From Magnetospirillum sp. (lineage in GTDB: Bacteria; Pseudomonadota; Alphaproteobacteria; Rhodospirillales; Magnetospirillaceae): DNA of 64,000 nucleotides. Location: positions 64,501-128,500 of the forward strand of contig JANQAI010000001.1 of the NCBI GenBank assembly GCA_024707145.1. Direction: 5' to 3'. Position numbers and translations under genes: made by a program. Below, piece after piece: positions 57,161 through 64,000 of the stretch. A model generated the notes under the pieces. It ran no database searches. It was not told the origin of the DNA and worked only from the letters and a program-made list of their open reading frames with translations. Every line of letters starts with the position of its first letter. The first letter of the stretch is position 1.

Positions 57161-57856
57161 TCAGGCGGCGGGGGCGAAGCGGCCGTCGCGGCCGGCGATG
57201 GCGGCGGCGCGCAGGGCGTCGATGACCGCCGCATAGTCGGGCTGGCTGAACACCGCCGAACCGGCCACCAGCATGTCGGCGCCGGCGGCGGCGATGGCGG
57301 CGGCGTTGTCCACCTTCACCCCGCCGTCCACCTCCAGCCGGATGGGGCGGCCGCCTTCGTCGATGCGCCGGCGGGCGGCGCGCAGTTTGTCCAAGGCGGC
57401 GGAGATGAACCCCTGGCCGGCGAATCCGGGGTTCACGCTCATCACCAGCACCAGGTCGAGCTGGTCAAGCACGTGGTCGAGCACGCAGAGCGGCGTCGCC
57501 GGGTTGAGCGCCAGGCCGGCCTTGCACCCGTGGTCGCGGATCAATCCGATGGTGCGGTGGACATGTTCCGATGCTTCCGGATGGAAGGTGATGATGTCGG
57601 CTCCGGCGTTGGCGAAATCGGCGACCAGACGGTCCACCGGCCTGACCATCAGGTGCACGTCGATGGGAATGGGGCAGAGCGGGCGCAGGGCGGCGCAGAC
57701 CAGCGGCCCCACCGTCAGGTTGGGGACGTAGTGGTTGTCCATGACGTCGAAATGCAGGGCGTCGGCGCCGGCCGCGGCGACCGCCGCCACTTCCTCGCCC
57801 AGGCGGGCGAAATCGGCGGAAAGCAGACTGGGGGCGATCTCGATCGAGCGAGCCAT
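57161..57856 (-). CDS. cbbE: Ribulose-phosphate 3-epimerase
   Basis: 231 residues, TIM-barrel. Family motifs are present: [58 protein letters not shown] and [11 protein letters not shown]. First gene of the minus-strand cbb operon, divergent from cbbR; its promoter must lie in 57857-58103. Confidence 0.95.
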   Translation of the reverse strand: MARSIEIAPSLLSADFARLGEEVAAVAAAGADALHFDVMDNHYVPNLTVGPLVCAALRPLCPIPIDVHLMVRPVDRLVADFANAGADIITFHPEASEHVHRTIGLIRDHGCKAGLALNPATPLCVLDHVLDQLDLVLVMSVNPGFAGQGFISAALDKLRAARRRIDEGGRPIRLEVDGGVKVDNAAAIAAAGADMLVAGSAVFSQPDYAAVIDALRAAAIAGRDGRFAPAA

Positions 57857-58016
57857 GAAACCTCCCGGGGGATGTTCGGCCGGCCCTCTGGAGCGGGGCC
57901 GTGTGGGGCCACGCTAAAGATGTTGCGAATATAAACGCCAATGAGTAATTTTTCTGATCTTACAAGGTTTAGCTTATAGATCGGTATGTGATCAGGTCGG
58001 ATCACCGCCCCCGTAA

Positions 58017-58050
58017 CGTCACCCCCGGGCTTGACCCGGGGGCCATGACG
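58017..58050. repeat. Palindromic repeat between cbbE and cbbR
   Basis: CCCCCGGG (58022-58029) and CCCGGGGG (58035-58042) pair around CTTGA, flanked by CGTCA and TGACG as outer arms. This is the common alphaproteobacterial intergenic palindrome with a CGGGCTTGACCCGG core. It sits in the 247-base divergent region; the rest of that gap (57910-58000) is AT-rich and probably holds the two promoters. Confidence 0.7.
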
Positions 58051-58103
58051 GAAAAGAGGGTGGGTCAATCTGATCGCACAATGCTCTAGATGCGGGGAGG
58101 GGT

Positions 58104-59051
58104 ATGCGCTACGCCACCATCCGTCAGATGCAGGTGTTCGAGGCCGTGGCCCGGCACATGAGCTTCTCGCGCGCCGCCGAGGAGCTGCATCTGTCGCAGC
58201 CGGCGGTGTCGCTGCAGATCAAGCAACTGGAGGGGCTGGCCGGGCTGCCGCTGTTCGAGCAGTTGAAGCGGCGCCTGTACCTCACCGCTGCCGGGGAGAC
58301 GCTGCTCGGTCATTTCCGCGCCGTGCTGGCGGCGGTGGCCGACGCCGAGGCGGCCATGGCGGCCATGCGCGGGCGCCGGGCCGGCGGCCTGCGCCTCGCC
58401 GTGGTCAGCACCGCCAAGTATTTCGCTCCGCCGCTGCTGTCGGCCTTCCTGGCCGGCTATCCCGGCGTCGATCTCAGCCTAGCCATCGCCAACCGCGAGC
58501 AGGTGCTGGCGCAGCTGGCCGCCAACGAGGTGGACCTGGCCATCATGGGGCGCCCGCCCACCGATTTCCCGGTGCAGTCGGTCCCCTTCGCCAAGCATCC
58601 CATGGTGATGATCGCCCCGCCCGATCATCCGCTGGCGCGGCGCAAGGCGCGCATGGCCGACCTGGGCGGCGAGACCTTCCTGGTGCGCGAGCAGGGCTCG
58701 GGCACCCGCATCCTGATGGAAGGCCTGCTGGCCAGCCACAGCGTGGTGCCGGGCCACACCATCGAGATGGCCAGCAACGAGAGCATCAAGCAGGCGGTGA
58801 TGGCCGGCATGGGCGTCAGCCTGCTGTCGCGCCACACCATCGGCCTGGAATTGTCGGTGGGGCGGCTGGCGGTGCTGGATCTCCAGGGACTGCCCATCCA
58901 GCGCGACTGGTACGTGGTCACCCGCGAGGGCAAGCAGCTGCTGCCCGTGGCCGCTGCCTTCGTTCGCTTCCTGCAGGAGGAGGGGGCGGCGCGCATCGAG
59001 GCGGCCACCCGGGCCGGTCCGCCGAGCCGGCGGCGGTCGCGGCATAAATAA
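58104..59051 (+). CDS. cbbR: CbbR, LysR-family regulator of Calvin-cycle genes
   Basis: 315 residues. An N-terminal LysR helix-turn-helix (MQVFEAVARHMSFSRAAEEL, LSQPAVSLQIKQLEG) is followed by a substrate-binding domain with typical CbbR text (VDLAIMGRPPTDFPVQSVPF). Located between the divergent cbbEFPT operon and the co-directional cbbM, which it probably activates. Its stop overlaps the element at 59048. Confidence 0.92.
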   Translation: MRYATIRQMQVFEAVARHMSFSRAAEELHLSQPAVSLQIKQLEGLAGLPLFEQLKRRLYLTAAGETLLGHFRAVLAAVADAEAAMAAMRGRRAGGLRLAVVSTAKYFAPPLLSAFLAGYPGVDLSLAIANREQVLAQLAANEVDLAIMGRPPTDFPVQSVPFAKHPMVMIAPPDHPLARRKARMADLGGETFLVREQGSGTRILMEGLLASHSVVPGHTIEMASNESIKQAVMAGMGVSLLSRHTIGLELSVGRLAVLDLQGLPIQRDWYVVTREGKQLLPVAAAFVRFLQEEGAARIEAATRAGPPSRRRSRHK

Positions 59052-59062
59052 GTTATTCTTAT
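59048..59062 (+). promoter_or_regulatory. LysR-type inverted repeat upstream of cbbM
   Basis: ATAAG-TTATT-CTTAT is a perfect 5-base inverted repeat with a 5-base spacer, a T-N11-A LysR motif of the kind bound by CbbR. It overlaps the cbbR stop codon and lies 80 bases before the cbbM start. A further half-site CTTATG occurs near 59089. Binding is inferred, not shown. Confidence 0.6.
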
Positions 59063-59142
59063 GGAAATGCGGAAAGTCTTTTCTCGAACTTATGAAGGCA
59101 CGCGGCTACCGTCGCAGCCAACCATAATCAGGGAGGATCCCC

Positions 59143-60522
59143 ATGGATCAGGCTGGACGCTATCTCAATCTCGACCTGCGCGAGGCGGATCTGATCGCCG
59201 GCAACGGCCACGTCCTGTGCGCCTATCGCATGAAGCCCAAGGCCGGTCACGGCTATGCCGCCACCGCCGCCCATTTCGCCGCCGAATCCTCGACCGGCAC
59301 CAATGTGGAGGTGTGCACCACCGACGACTTTACTCGCGGCGTCGACGCCCTGGTCTACGAGATCGACGAGGCGCGGGAACTGACGAAGATCGCCTATCCC
59401 ATCGCCCTGTTCGACCGCAATATCACCGACGGCCGCGCCATGGTGGCCTCGTTCCTGACGCTCACAGTGGGCAACAACCAGGGCATGGGCGACGTGGAAT
59501 ACGCCAAGCTGCACGATTTCTACGTGCCGCCGGCGCTGCTCACCCTGTTCGACGGCCCTTCGGCCAACATCGCCGATTTGTGGCGGGTGCTGGGGCGCCC
59601 CTACGACAACGGCGGGCTGGTGGTCGGCACCATCATCAAGCCCAAGCTGGGCCTGCGTCCGCAGCCTTTTGCCGATGCCTGCTACCAGTTCTGGCTGGGC
59701 GGCGATTTCGTCAAGAACGACGAGCCGCAGGGCAACCAGGTCTTCGCCCCCTACAAGGAGACCATGCGCAAGGTGGCCGACGCCATGCGCCGGGCCCAGG
59801 ACGAGACCGGCCAGGCCAAGCTGTTCTCGGCCAACATCACCGCCGACGACCCGTGGGAAATGGTGGCGCGCGCCGAGTTCTTGCTGGAGACCTTCGCTGA
59901 GAATTCCCGCCACCTGGCCTTCCTGGTGGACGGCTACGTGGCTGGCCCGGCGGCGGTGACCACCGCCCGGCGGCGCTTCCCCAACCAGTTCCTGCATTAC
60001 CATCGCGCCGGCCACGGCGCTGTCACCTCGCCCCAGTCCAAGCGCGGCTACACCGCCTTCGTGCTGGCCAAGCTGGCGCGGCTGCAGGGCGCCTCGGGCA
60101 TCCATACCGGCACCATGAGCTTCGGCAAGATGGAGGGTGACCTGGCCGACCGCGCCATCGCCTTCATGCTGGAGCGCGACGTCGCCGACGGCCCGCACTA
60201 CCGCCAGCACTGGCTGGGCATCAAGTCGACCACGCCTATCATCTCGGGCGGGATGAACGCCCTGCGCATGCCGGCCTTCTTCGACAATCTCGGCCACGGC
60301 AACGTCATCAACACCTGCGGCGGCGGCGTCTTCGGCCATATGGACGGGCCGGTGGCGGGAGCCAGGTCGCTGCGCCAGGCCTATGACGCCTGGAAGGCCG
60401 GGATCGACCTGCCACGATATGCCGCCGACTTCCCCGAACTGGCCCGCGCCTTCGATTCCTTCCCCGAGGACGCCGACCGGCTCTACCCGGACTGGCGGAA
60501 AACCGTGCGCCGCGCCGCCTGA
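59143..60522 (+). CDS. cbbM: Form II ribulose-bisphosphate carboxylase/oxygenase
   Basis: Fixes CO2. 459 residues, the form II length, with no small-subunit gene nearby. The base lysine lies in [12 protein letters not shown], the carbamylated lysine in [17 protein letters not shown], and the loop 6 region in [16 protein letters not shown]. Form II suits low-oxygen, high-CO2 habitats. ATG at 59143 after AGGGAGG, probably monocistronic, ending at the hairpin 60533-60561. Confidence 0.98.
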   Translation: MDQAGRYLNLDLREADLIAGNGHVLCAYRMKPKAGHGYAATAAHFAAESSTGTNVEVCTTDDFTRGVDALVYEIDEARELTKIAYPIALFDRNITDGRAMVASFLTLTVGNNQGMGDVEYAKLHDFYVPPALLTLFDGPSANIADLWRVLGRPYDNGGLVVGTIIKPKLGLRPQPFADACYQFWLGGDFVKNDEPQGNQVFAPYKETMRKVADAMRRAQDETGQAKLFSANITADDPWEMVARAEFLLETFAENSRHLAFLVDGYVAGPAAVTTARRRFPNQFLHYHRAGHGAVTSPQSKRGYTAFVLAKLARLQGASGIHTGTMSFGKMEGDLADRAIAFMLERDVADGPHYRQHWLGIKSTTPIISGGMNALRMPAFFDNLGHGNVINTCGGGVFGHMDGPVAGARSLRQAYDAWKAGIDLPRYAADFPELARAFDSFPEDADRLYPDWRKTVRRAA

Positions 60523-60532
60523 CCCTGGGCCC

Positions 60533-60561
60533 GCAGCCGGGCTCAGGTCGAGCCCGGCTGC
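60533..60561. terminator. Hairpin between convergent cbbM and hydrolase genes
   Basis: GCAGCCGGGCT (60533-60543) and AGCCCGGCTGC (60551-60561) form a perfect 11-base stem with a 7-base loop. It begins 10 bases after the cbbM stop and includes the last codons and stop of the convergent hydrolase. There is no U-tract on either strand, so it is a likely but unproven shared terminator or 3' stabiliser. Confidence 0.6.
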
Positions 60562-61376
60562 GCCTCGCTGAAGAAATTCGCCAGCAGGCGGACGAAGCGC
60601 CCGGTGTGCTCGATCTGGACCCAATGGCCGCAGCGGCCGAAGACGTGCAGCTGCGAGCGGTCGATCCAGCGGTTGAGGGTCATGGAGGTTTCCAGCGGCA
60701 CCACCCGGTCCTCGCGGCCGTGGATCAGCAGGGTTTCGTGGGGCAGGGCGCGGATGTCCGCCTCGGCGCTGGCCAGGGCGTCGACCCAGCGCTGGCGCGG
60801 GGCCGGGAACATGGCGGCGAAGGATTCCTGGAAGCCCGGCCGGATGCTGGCGCGATAGCGCAGCTCGGCCAGCTCGTCGGTCACCAGCGAACGGTCGAAG
60901 GCGAAGATGTCGAGCAGTCCGCGCATGGCCTGCAAGGACGGCTGGTATCCCCACACCGCGTCGAGCCCCGGCGTCAGCGCGAAGGGCACGCCGGCGCTGC
61001 CCATCAGCGCCATCCGCCTTACCCGGTCGGGATGGCGGACGGCCAGCGCCAGGGCGATGGCGCCGCCGAAGGAATTGCCCACCAGGTTGACCTGGGGAAG
61101 CTGCAGGGCGTCCAGCAAACCCACCACTTGGCGGACCCAGAGGTCCAGGCCGTAACCGGCCTGCGGCGGACGCTCGCTGAAACCGAAGCCGGCCATGTCG
61201 GGCGCGATGAGGCGGAAGTGGCGCGACAGGTCCGGCAGGACCAGCCGCCAATTGGCCCAGGCGCTGACGCCCGGCCCGGAACCGTGGATCAGGATGGTGG
61301 GAAAGCCGTCGCCGACGTCGTGGTAGTTGGTGGCGATGCCGGCGGCGTTGAGGGAGTGCGAAATCTCGGGGTTCAT
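60543..61376 (-). CDS. Alpha/beta hydrolase, meta-cleavage product hydrolase type
   Basis: 277 residues from ATG at 61376. Nucleophile motif VNLVGNSFGGAIALALA (serine), oxyanion segment LIHGSGPGVSAWANWR, acid in IHGREDRVVPLETSM and histidine in FGRCGHWVQIEH. The pattern is that of 2-hydroxymuconate semialdehyde hydrolases (XylF/DmpD/TodF). The SphA-like and 4-oxalocrotonate tautomerase genes beside it support a role in aromatic degradation, though no ring-cleavage dioxygenase is visible here. Confidence 0.85.
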   Translation of the reverse strand: MNPEISHSLNAAGIATNYHDVGDGFPTILIHGSGPGVSAWANWRLVLPDLSRHFRLIAPDMAGFGFSERPPQAGYGLDLWVRQVVGLLDALQLPQVNLVGNSFGGAIALALAVRHPDRVRRMALMGSAGVPFALTPGLDAVWGYQPSLQAMRGLLDIFAFDRSLVTDELAELRYRASIRPGFQESFAAMFPAPRQRWVDALASAEADIRALPHETLLIHGREDRVVPLETSMTLNRWIDRSQLHVFGRCGHWVQIEHTGRFVRLLANFFSEAQPGST

Positions 61377-61435
61377 GGGCGTCCCCTTGAGGCGGTGGCG
61401 CGGAAGGCGTGATGCCCTCCGCGCCGGCCGAGGTG

Positions 61436-62371
61436 TTAGAAGGGGACCACCAGGCGGGTCCACAGGGTGTCGCCGCTCAGCACGTTCTTGGCGCCGAAGC
61501 CGTGATTGTAATAGGCGGTCACCGACGCCTTGCCGAAATCGTAGCCGACGATCGGGCCGGCGGCGTACTTGGTCTGGCGGTTGCCGTCGGCGGCATTGAT
61601 GCCGGCCTGGATCGCCGCGACCTCGGACTTGTCGTCCTCCAACTGGTTCACCGAATAGCCGCCGACGCCCACCGTCCATGCGCCGATCGCCTTGGTGATG
61701 GTGTAGTCGCCGACCAGGGCGTTGCCCGAGGTGTAGCCGGAATCCTGGTTCTTGAAATTGATGTCGTAGTTGAAGCTGGCCGAGACGTTCCAGCCATCAT
61801 GCAGCCAGCTGATGCCCAGCGACGGTTCCAGCGCCCAGTAATTGGTGCTGTTGGGTACGCCCCGGTAGGTGCCGTTCTGGTAGCTGATCACCGTCTTCTG
61901 GGCGGTGCCGTCGGGAACGTAGACGGCCAGGCCGGCGGAGACATGGAAGTCGGCGGGCAGCTGCCACGCCAGCTTGGCGGGCATCAGGATGGTCTGGAAC
62001 AGGCCCCAGGACGATTCGTCCAGGCCGCCGCCGCTGGCGCTGACATGGGTGATGGGCTGGGCCACGCCCACGGCGTAATCGGCGCCCAGCACCTTCACTC
62101 CCGGATTCCATAGCAGCATGGGGACGTCGACGAAGATGTCGGCCTTCACGCCGTTGGTGTCGCCGTTGTTATCGTAGAGCGAGAACGGCGCCACCATGGT
62201 GGTGTTGAGGAAATAGAAGCCGGGCGGCGGCAGGGCGCCCGCCGGAAGACCTTCGGTCACGCCGGGCAGGTGCGGGGTCCAGTTTTCCGCGGCCAGGGTC
62301 TGGCCGGAGGCGAGGACGGCCGCCAATCCGGCAGTCAACGCAATGCCGTTGTTTCGAATGAAAGTCCACAT
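61436..62371 (-). CDS. SphA-like outer-membrane protein (phenol MetA pathway family)
   Basis: 311 residues from ATG at 62371, with a Sec signal (IALTAGLAAVLASGQTLA). The mature part is rich in alternating beta-strand text and ends in phenylalanine (TLWTRLVVPF), as outer-membrane barrels do. PPGFYFLNTTMVAPFSLYDN fits the family of putative outer-membrane channels found with phenol and other aromatic meta-cleavage genes. Probably an uptake channel. Separated by 59 bases from the hydrolase, likely the same operon. Confidence 0.82.
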   Translation of the reverse strand: MWTFIRNNGIALTAGLAAVLASGQTLAAENWTPHLPGVTEGLPAGALPPPGFYFLNTTMVAPFSLYDNNGDTNGVKADIFVDVPMLLWNPGVKVLGADYAVGVAQPITHVSASGGGLDESSWGLFQTILMPAKLAWQLPADFHVSAGLAVYVPDGTAQKTVISYQNGTYRGVPNSTNYWALEPSLGISWLHDGWNVSASFNYDINFKNQDSGYTSGNALVGDYTITKAIGAWTVGVGGYSVNQLEDDKSEVAAIQAGINAADGNRQTKYAAGPIVGYDFGKASVTAYYNHGFGAKNVLSGDTLWTRLVVPF

Positions 62372-62490
62372 TGTTTCCACCCCTGTTTCGGTTCCTGCGA
62401 GCCTTTGCGGAACCATTCTGTGTTTGGTTTGGCTAGGCCCAGGAAGACTGAGCCAACCCTGGTATACACGGGGGTGGGTGAGGCTTCAAC

Positions 62491-62506
62491 ATAATAACGA
62501 TATTAT
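62491..62506. promoter_or_regulatory. Candidate operator upstream of sphA-like gene
   Basis: ATAATA-ACGA-TATTAT is an inverted repeat about 120 bases before the sphA-like start. A related sequence, AATTAGCGATATTTT, lies at 62785-62799 before the GntR gene; both share AAT.A.CGATATT. The GntR protein encoded at 62809 is the obvious candidate to bind both. Confidence 0.45.
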
Positions 62507-62508
62507 TT

Positions 62509-62538
62509 GAAAAAGCGCCATATTATTGATATGGCGCT
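62509..62538 (-). terminator. Rho-independent terminator after the tautomerase gene
   Basis: On the minus strand, AGCGCCATAT-CAATA-ATATGGCGCT forms a perfect 10-base stem followed by five T. It lies 19 bases after the stop of the tautomerase gene and would end its transcript before the sphA-like promoter region. Confidence 0.8.
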
Positions 62539-62556
62539 AATTCTGAAAAAATCGTA

Positions 62557-62736
62557 TCAGCCCTTGGGGACGCCGCCCACCGCCCAATGAGCGGCGGGAA
62601 CCTCGCGCAGGACCACTCGGATGGCTTCCTTGGGGGCGTTGATGCTGCGGTGTATCGCCTCGGTCACTTCCTTCATCAACGCGCGCTTCTGCTCGGCGTT
62701 GCGGCCTTCGATCAGGGTGATTTCGCACAGCGGCAT
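62557..62736 (-). CDS. 4-Oxalocrotonate tautomerase family enzyme
   Basis: 59 residues, ATG at 62736 after GGAGGAGAGG. MPLCEITLIEGRNAEQKRAL begins with the catalytic proline that becomes residue 1 after methionine removal; REVPAAHWAVGG follows the 4-OT pattern, with a conserved arginine in IRVVLRE. It isomerises 2-hydroxymuconate in the meta-cleavage pathway or a related enol. The gene is short and easily missed, but site, stop and terminator are all clear. Divergent from the GntR gene. Confidence 0.88.
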   Translation of the reverse strand: MPLCEITLIEGRNAEQKRALMKEVTEAIHRSINAPKEAIRVVLREVPAAHWAVGGVPKG

Positions 62737-62782
62737 GGGACCTCTCCTCCTATTGCATGGGACGATTTTATCGCCGTGTGAG

Positions 62783-62799
62783 ATAATTAGCGATATTTT
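62783..62799. promoter_or_regulatory. Candidate operator in the tautomerase/GntR divergent region
   Basis: AATTAGCGATATTTT resembles the repeat at 62491-62506. Together with TTATCGC about 20 bases earlier it gives facing TATCGC/GCGATA half-sites. The 72-base gap between the two divergent starts makes this the natural place for GntR control of both genes. Confidence 0.45.
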
Positions 62800-62808
62800 T
62801 TCCTTCGT

Positions 62809-63663
62809 ATGAGTTCCATGATGAACAATGGAAATGGAATGAATTTCGGATTAACGTTCGTCAGCCCGGGCGCGAGCAGACGCGGCGGGAAACGCCAGAA
62901 TGTCGTCAGAGATGCAGAGATGCCGGCCAAAGCCCAACGTAACGTCAGAGAAGAAGCCGCCGCCGCGGGCGCCACGACGCTGATCAGTTTTGTATACGAG
63001 AACCTGCGGCGCGAAATCATCTCTGGGAAATACCGCCCGGAAGAAAAGCTGAGGGTTGAATACATCCGCGCCGGCTATGCCGTCGCCGCCAGCACCGTCC
63101 GCGAGGCCCTGGCCAGGCTGGTGGCCGAGGGCCTGGTCACCGCCGAGGGCCAGCGTGGCTTCCGCGTGGCGCCCATGTCGGTGGACGACCTGCGCGACAT
63201 CACCCGCCTGCGCATGATCCTCGAAACCGAGGCCATGGTGGAATCCATGCGCCTGGGCGACGTGGCCTGGGAGGGCAAGGTGGTGGCTGCCTTCCACACC
63301 CTGTCGCGCGCCGAGGAGAACCTGGTCCCCAACGACGCCCAGGCCATGTTCCACTGGGAAGAGTGCAACAAGGAATTCCACCAAGCCATCATCTCTGCCT
63401 GCCCGTCGTCGCGGCTGCGCTGGCTGGTGGAAATCCTGTACCGCCAGCACGAGCGCTACCGCATCCACGCCCTGGGCAACACCATGGGCGGCTCCCGCCG
63501 CTCCGGCCCCGCCCGCAACATCCACGCCGAACACGAGGCGCTCATGAAGGCGGTGATCGGCCGGGACGTCGACGCCGCCCGCCGCCAGATCGAAGAGCAC
63601 ATCCAGAACACCGCGCGGGTGGTCGAGCAGTGGCTCGCCGCGCAACTCTCCGGCGAGGCCTGA
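62809..63663 (+). CDS. GntR-family (FadR subfamily) transcriptional regulator
   Basis: 284 residues from the first ATG at 62809; the ATG at 62920 (MPAKAQRNVREE) would give 247, closer to family length, and the first 37 codons are unlike coding neighbours. A winged helix (FVYENLRREIISGKYRPEEK, STVREALARLVAEGLV) is followed by an FCD ligand-binding domain with metal-type residues (HAEHEALMKAVIGRDVDAAR). Likely controls the adjacent aromatic-degradation genes; the effector is unknown. Confidence 0.88.
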   Translation: MSSMMNNGNGMNFGLTFVSPGASRRGGKRQNVVRDAEMPAKAQRNVREEAAAAGATTLISFVYENLRREIISGKYRPEEKLRVEYIRAGYAVAASTVREALARLVAEGLVTAEGQRGFRVAPMSVDDLRDITRLRMILETEAMVESMRLGDVAWEGKVVAAFHTLSRAEENLVPNDAQAMFHWEECNKEFHQAIISACPSSRLRWLVEILYRQHERYRIHALGNTMGGSRRSGPARNIHAEHEALMKAVIGRDVDAARRQIEEHIQNTARVVEQWLAAQLSGEA

Positions 63664-63688
63664 GCGGCTACCCATTAGGTGCCAGCCA

Positions 63689-64000
63689 TCAGGCAATGGA
63701 CCGTAGCACGCCGCCGTCCACCCGCAGGGCGGCGCCGTTGGTGGCCGATGCCTGGGGCGAGCAGGCGTAGACCACCATGTTGGCCACCTCGTCCACTTCG
63801 GCCAGCCGGCGCAGCAGCGAGGTGGGCCGGTGCTGGGCGATGAACTGGCGCTCCATCTGTTCGGTCGGCACGCCCTGTTCGGCCGCCATCTTGCCGAAGA
63901 AATCGGCGACGCCTTCGGAGCGGGTGGGGCCGGGCAGCACCGCGTTGACCGTCACCCCGGTGCCGGCGGTCATCTCGGCCAGGCCGCGCGAAATGGCCAG
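63689..64000 (-). CDS. Short-chain dehydrogenase/reductase, C-terminal part (5' end outside window)
   Basis: The frame stays open to the window edge, so the gene starts beyond 64000. The visible 103 residues are the SDR C-terminus: AISRGLAEM after the active-site helix, GTGVTVNAVLPGPTRSEGV, then RLAEVDEVANMVVYACSPQA and the final GAALRVDGGVLRSIA. The catalytic Ser-Tyr-Lys and the nucleotide-binding glycine motif lie outside. Convergent with the GntR gene. Confidence 0.85.
   Translation of the reverse strand: MAISRGLAEMTAGTGVTVNAVLPGPTRSEGVADFFGKMAAEQGVPTEQMERQFIAQHRPTSLLRRLAEVDEVANMVVYACSPQASATNGAALRVDGGVLRSIA

Noticed and set aside
62537-62728. 63-codon minus-strand frame at the tautomerase locus
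   Set aside because: It is out of frame with the clear 4-oxalocrotonate tautomerase gene at 62557-62736, which has a ribosome site and terminator.

Overview
The window comes from a GC-rich alphaproteobacterium, most like the Magnetospirillum/Phaeospirillum group of Rhodospirillales. The evidence is gene content: a complete reverse-type dsr operon, form II RuBisCO with a divergent cbb operon, and a Tat-dependent (clade I) nos cluster. The genus is an inference. No rRNA, tRNA, CRISPR array or insertion sequence was recognised.

Layout. 1-1920: the end of a Crp/Fnr regulator and a broken MocR-type regulator. 2010-10360: nosRZDFYX plus a tatA-like gene, for N2O reduction. 10448-18960: a chemoreceptor, a catalase-like protein and a periplasmic methionine-repair block (msrA, dipZ-like, msrB, a two-component system and a Met-rich MXKDX peptide). 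18976-24711: an ECF sigma remnant, xdhC, mocA and a periplasmic aldehyde oxidoreductase operon (paoABC). 24858-31951: mixed genes, including nicotinamidase and nicotinate phosphoribosyltransferase, a site-2 protease, PEBP and CBS proteins, and an AT-richer ParD-like/methionine aminopeptidase pair. 32097-36338: a histidine kinase, a small ART-like protein, a TauD-type dioxygenase, and TauE and YeiH transporters. 36522-52759: cobA, dsrABEFHCMKLJOP, a TrpD-like gene, dsrN, tusA, an SQR-like flavoprotein and DUF1641. 53101-60522: cbbTPFE on the minus strand, then cbbR and cbbM on the plus strand. 60543-64000: a meta-cleavage type set (hydrolase, SphA-like porin, 4-oxalocrotonate tautomerase, GntR regulator, SDR).

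How it works together. Stored or reduced sulfur would be oxidised by the Dsr proteins, with electrons entering the quinone pool through DsrMKJOP. CO2 would be fixed by CbbM and the Calvin enzymes. N2O reductase offers an anaerobic electron sink. CobA and DsrN supply and amidate siroheme for DsrAB.

Two cautions. First, at least a dozen genes carry single-base frameshifts, mostly in G or C runs. Many are probably sequencing errors, so genes such as nosF, cobA, dsrP and dsrN may be intact in the organism. Second, functions are read from motifs and from remembered family sequences; no database search was run.

The most interesting signal is a nearly identical 38-base element (32 of 38 matching) upstream of both msrB and the Met-rich MXKDX gene. 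It links the repair enzymes, the two-component system and the peptide into one probable regulon.
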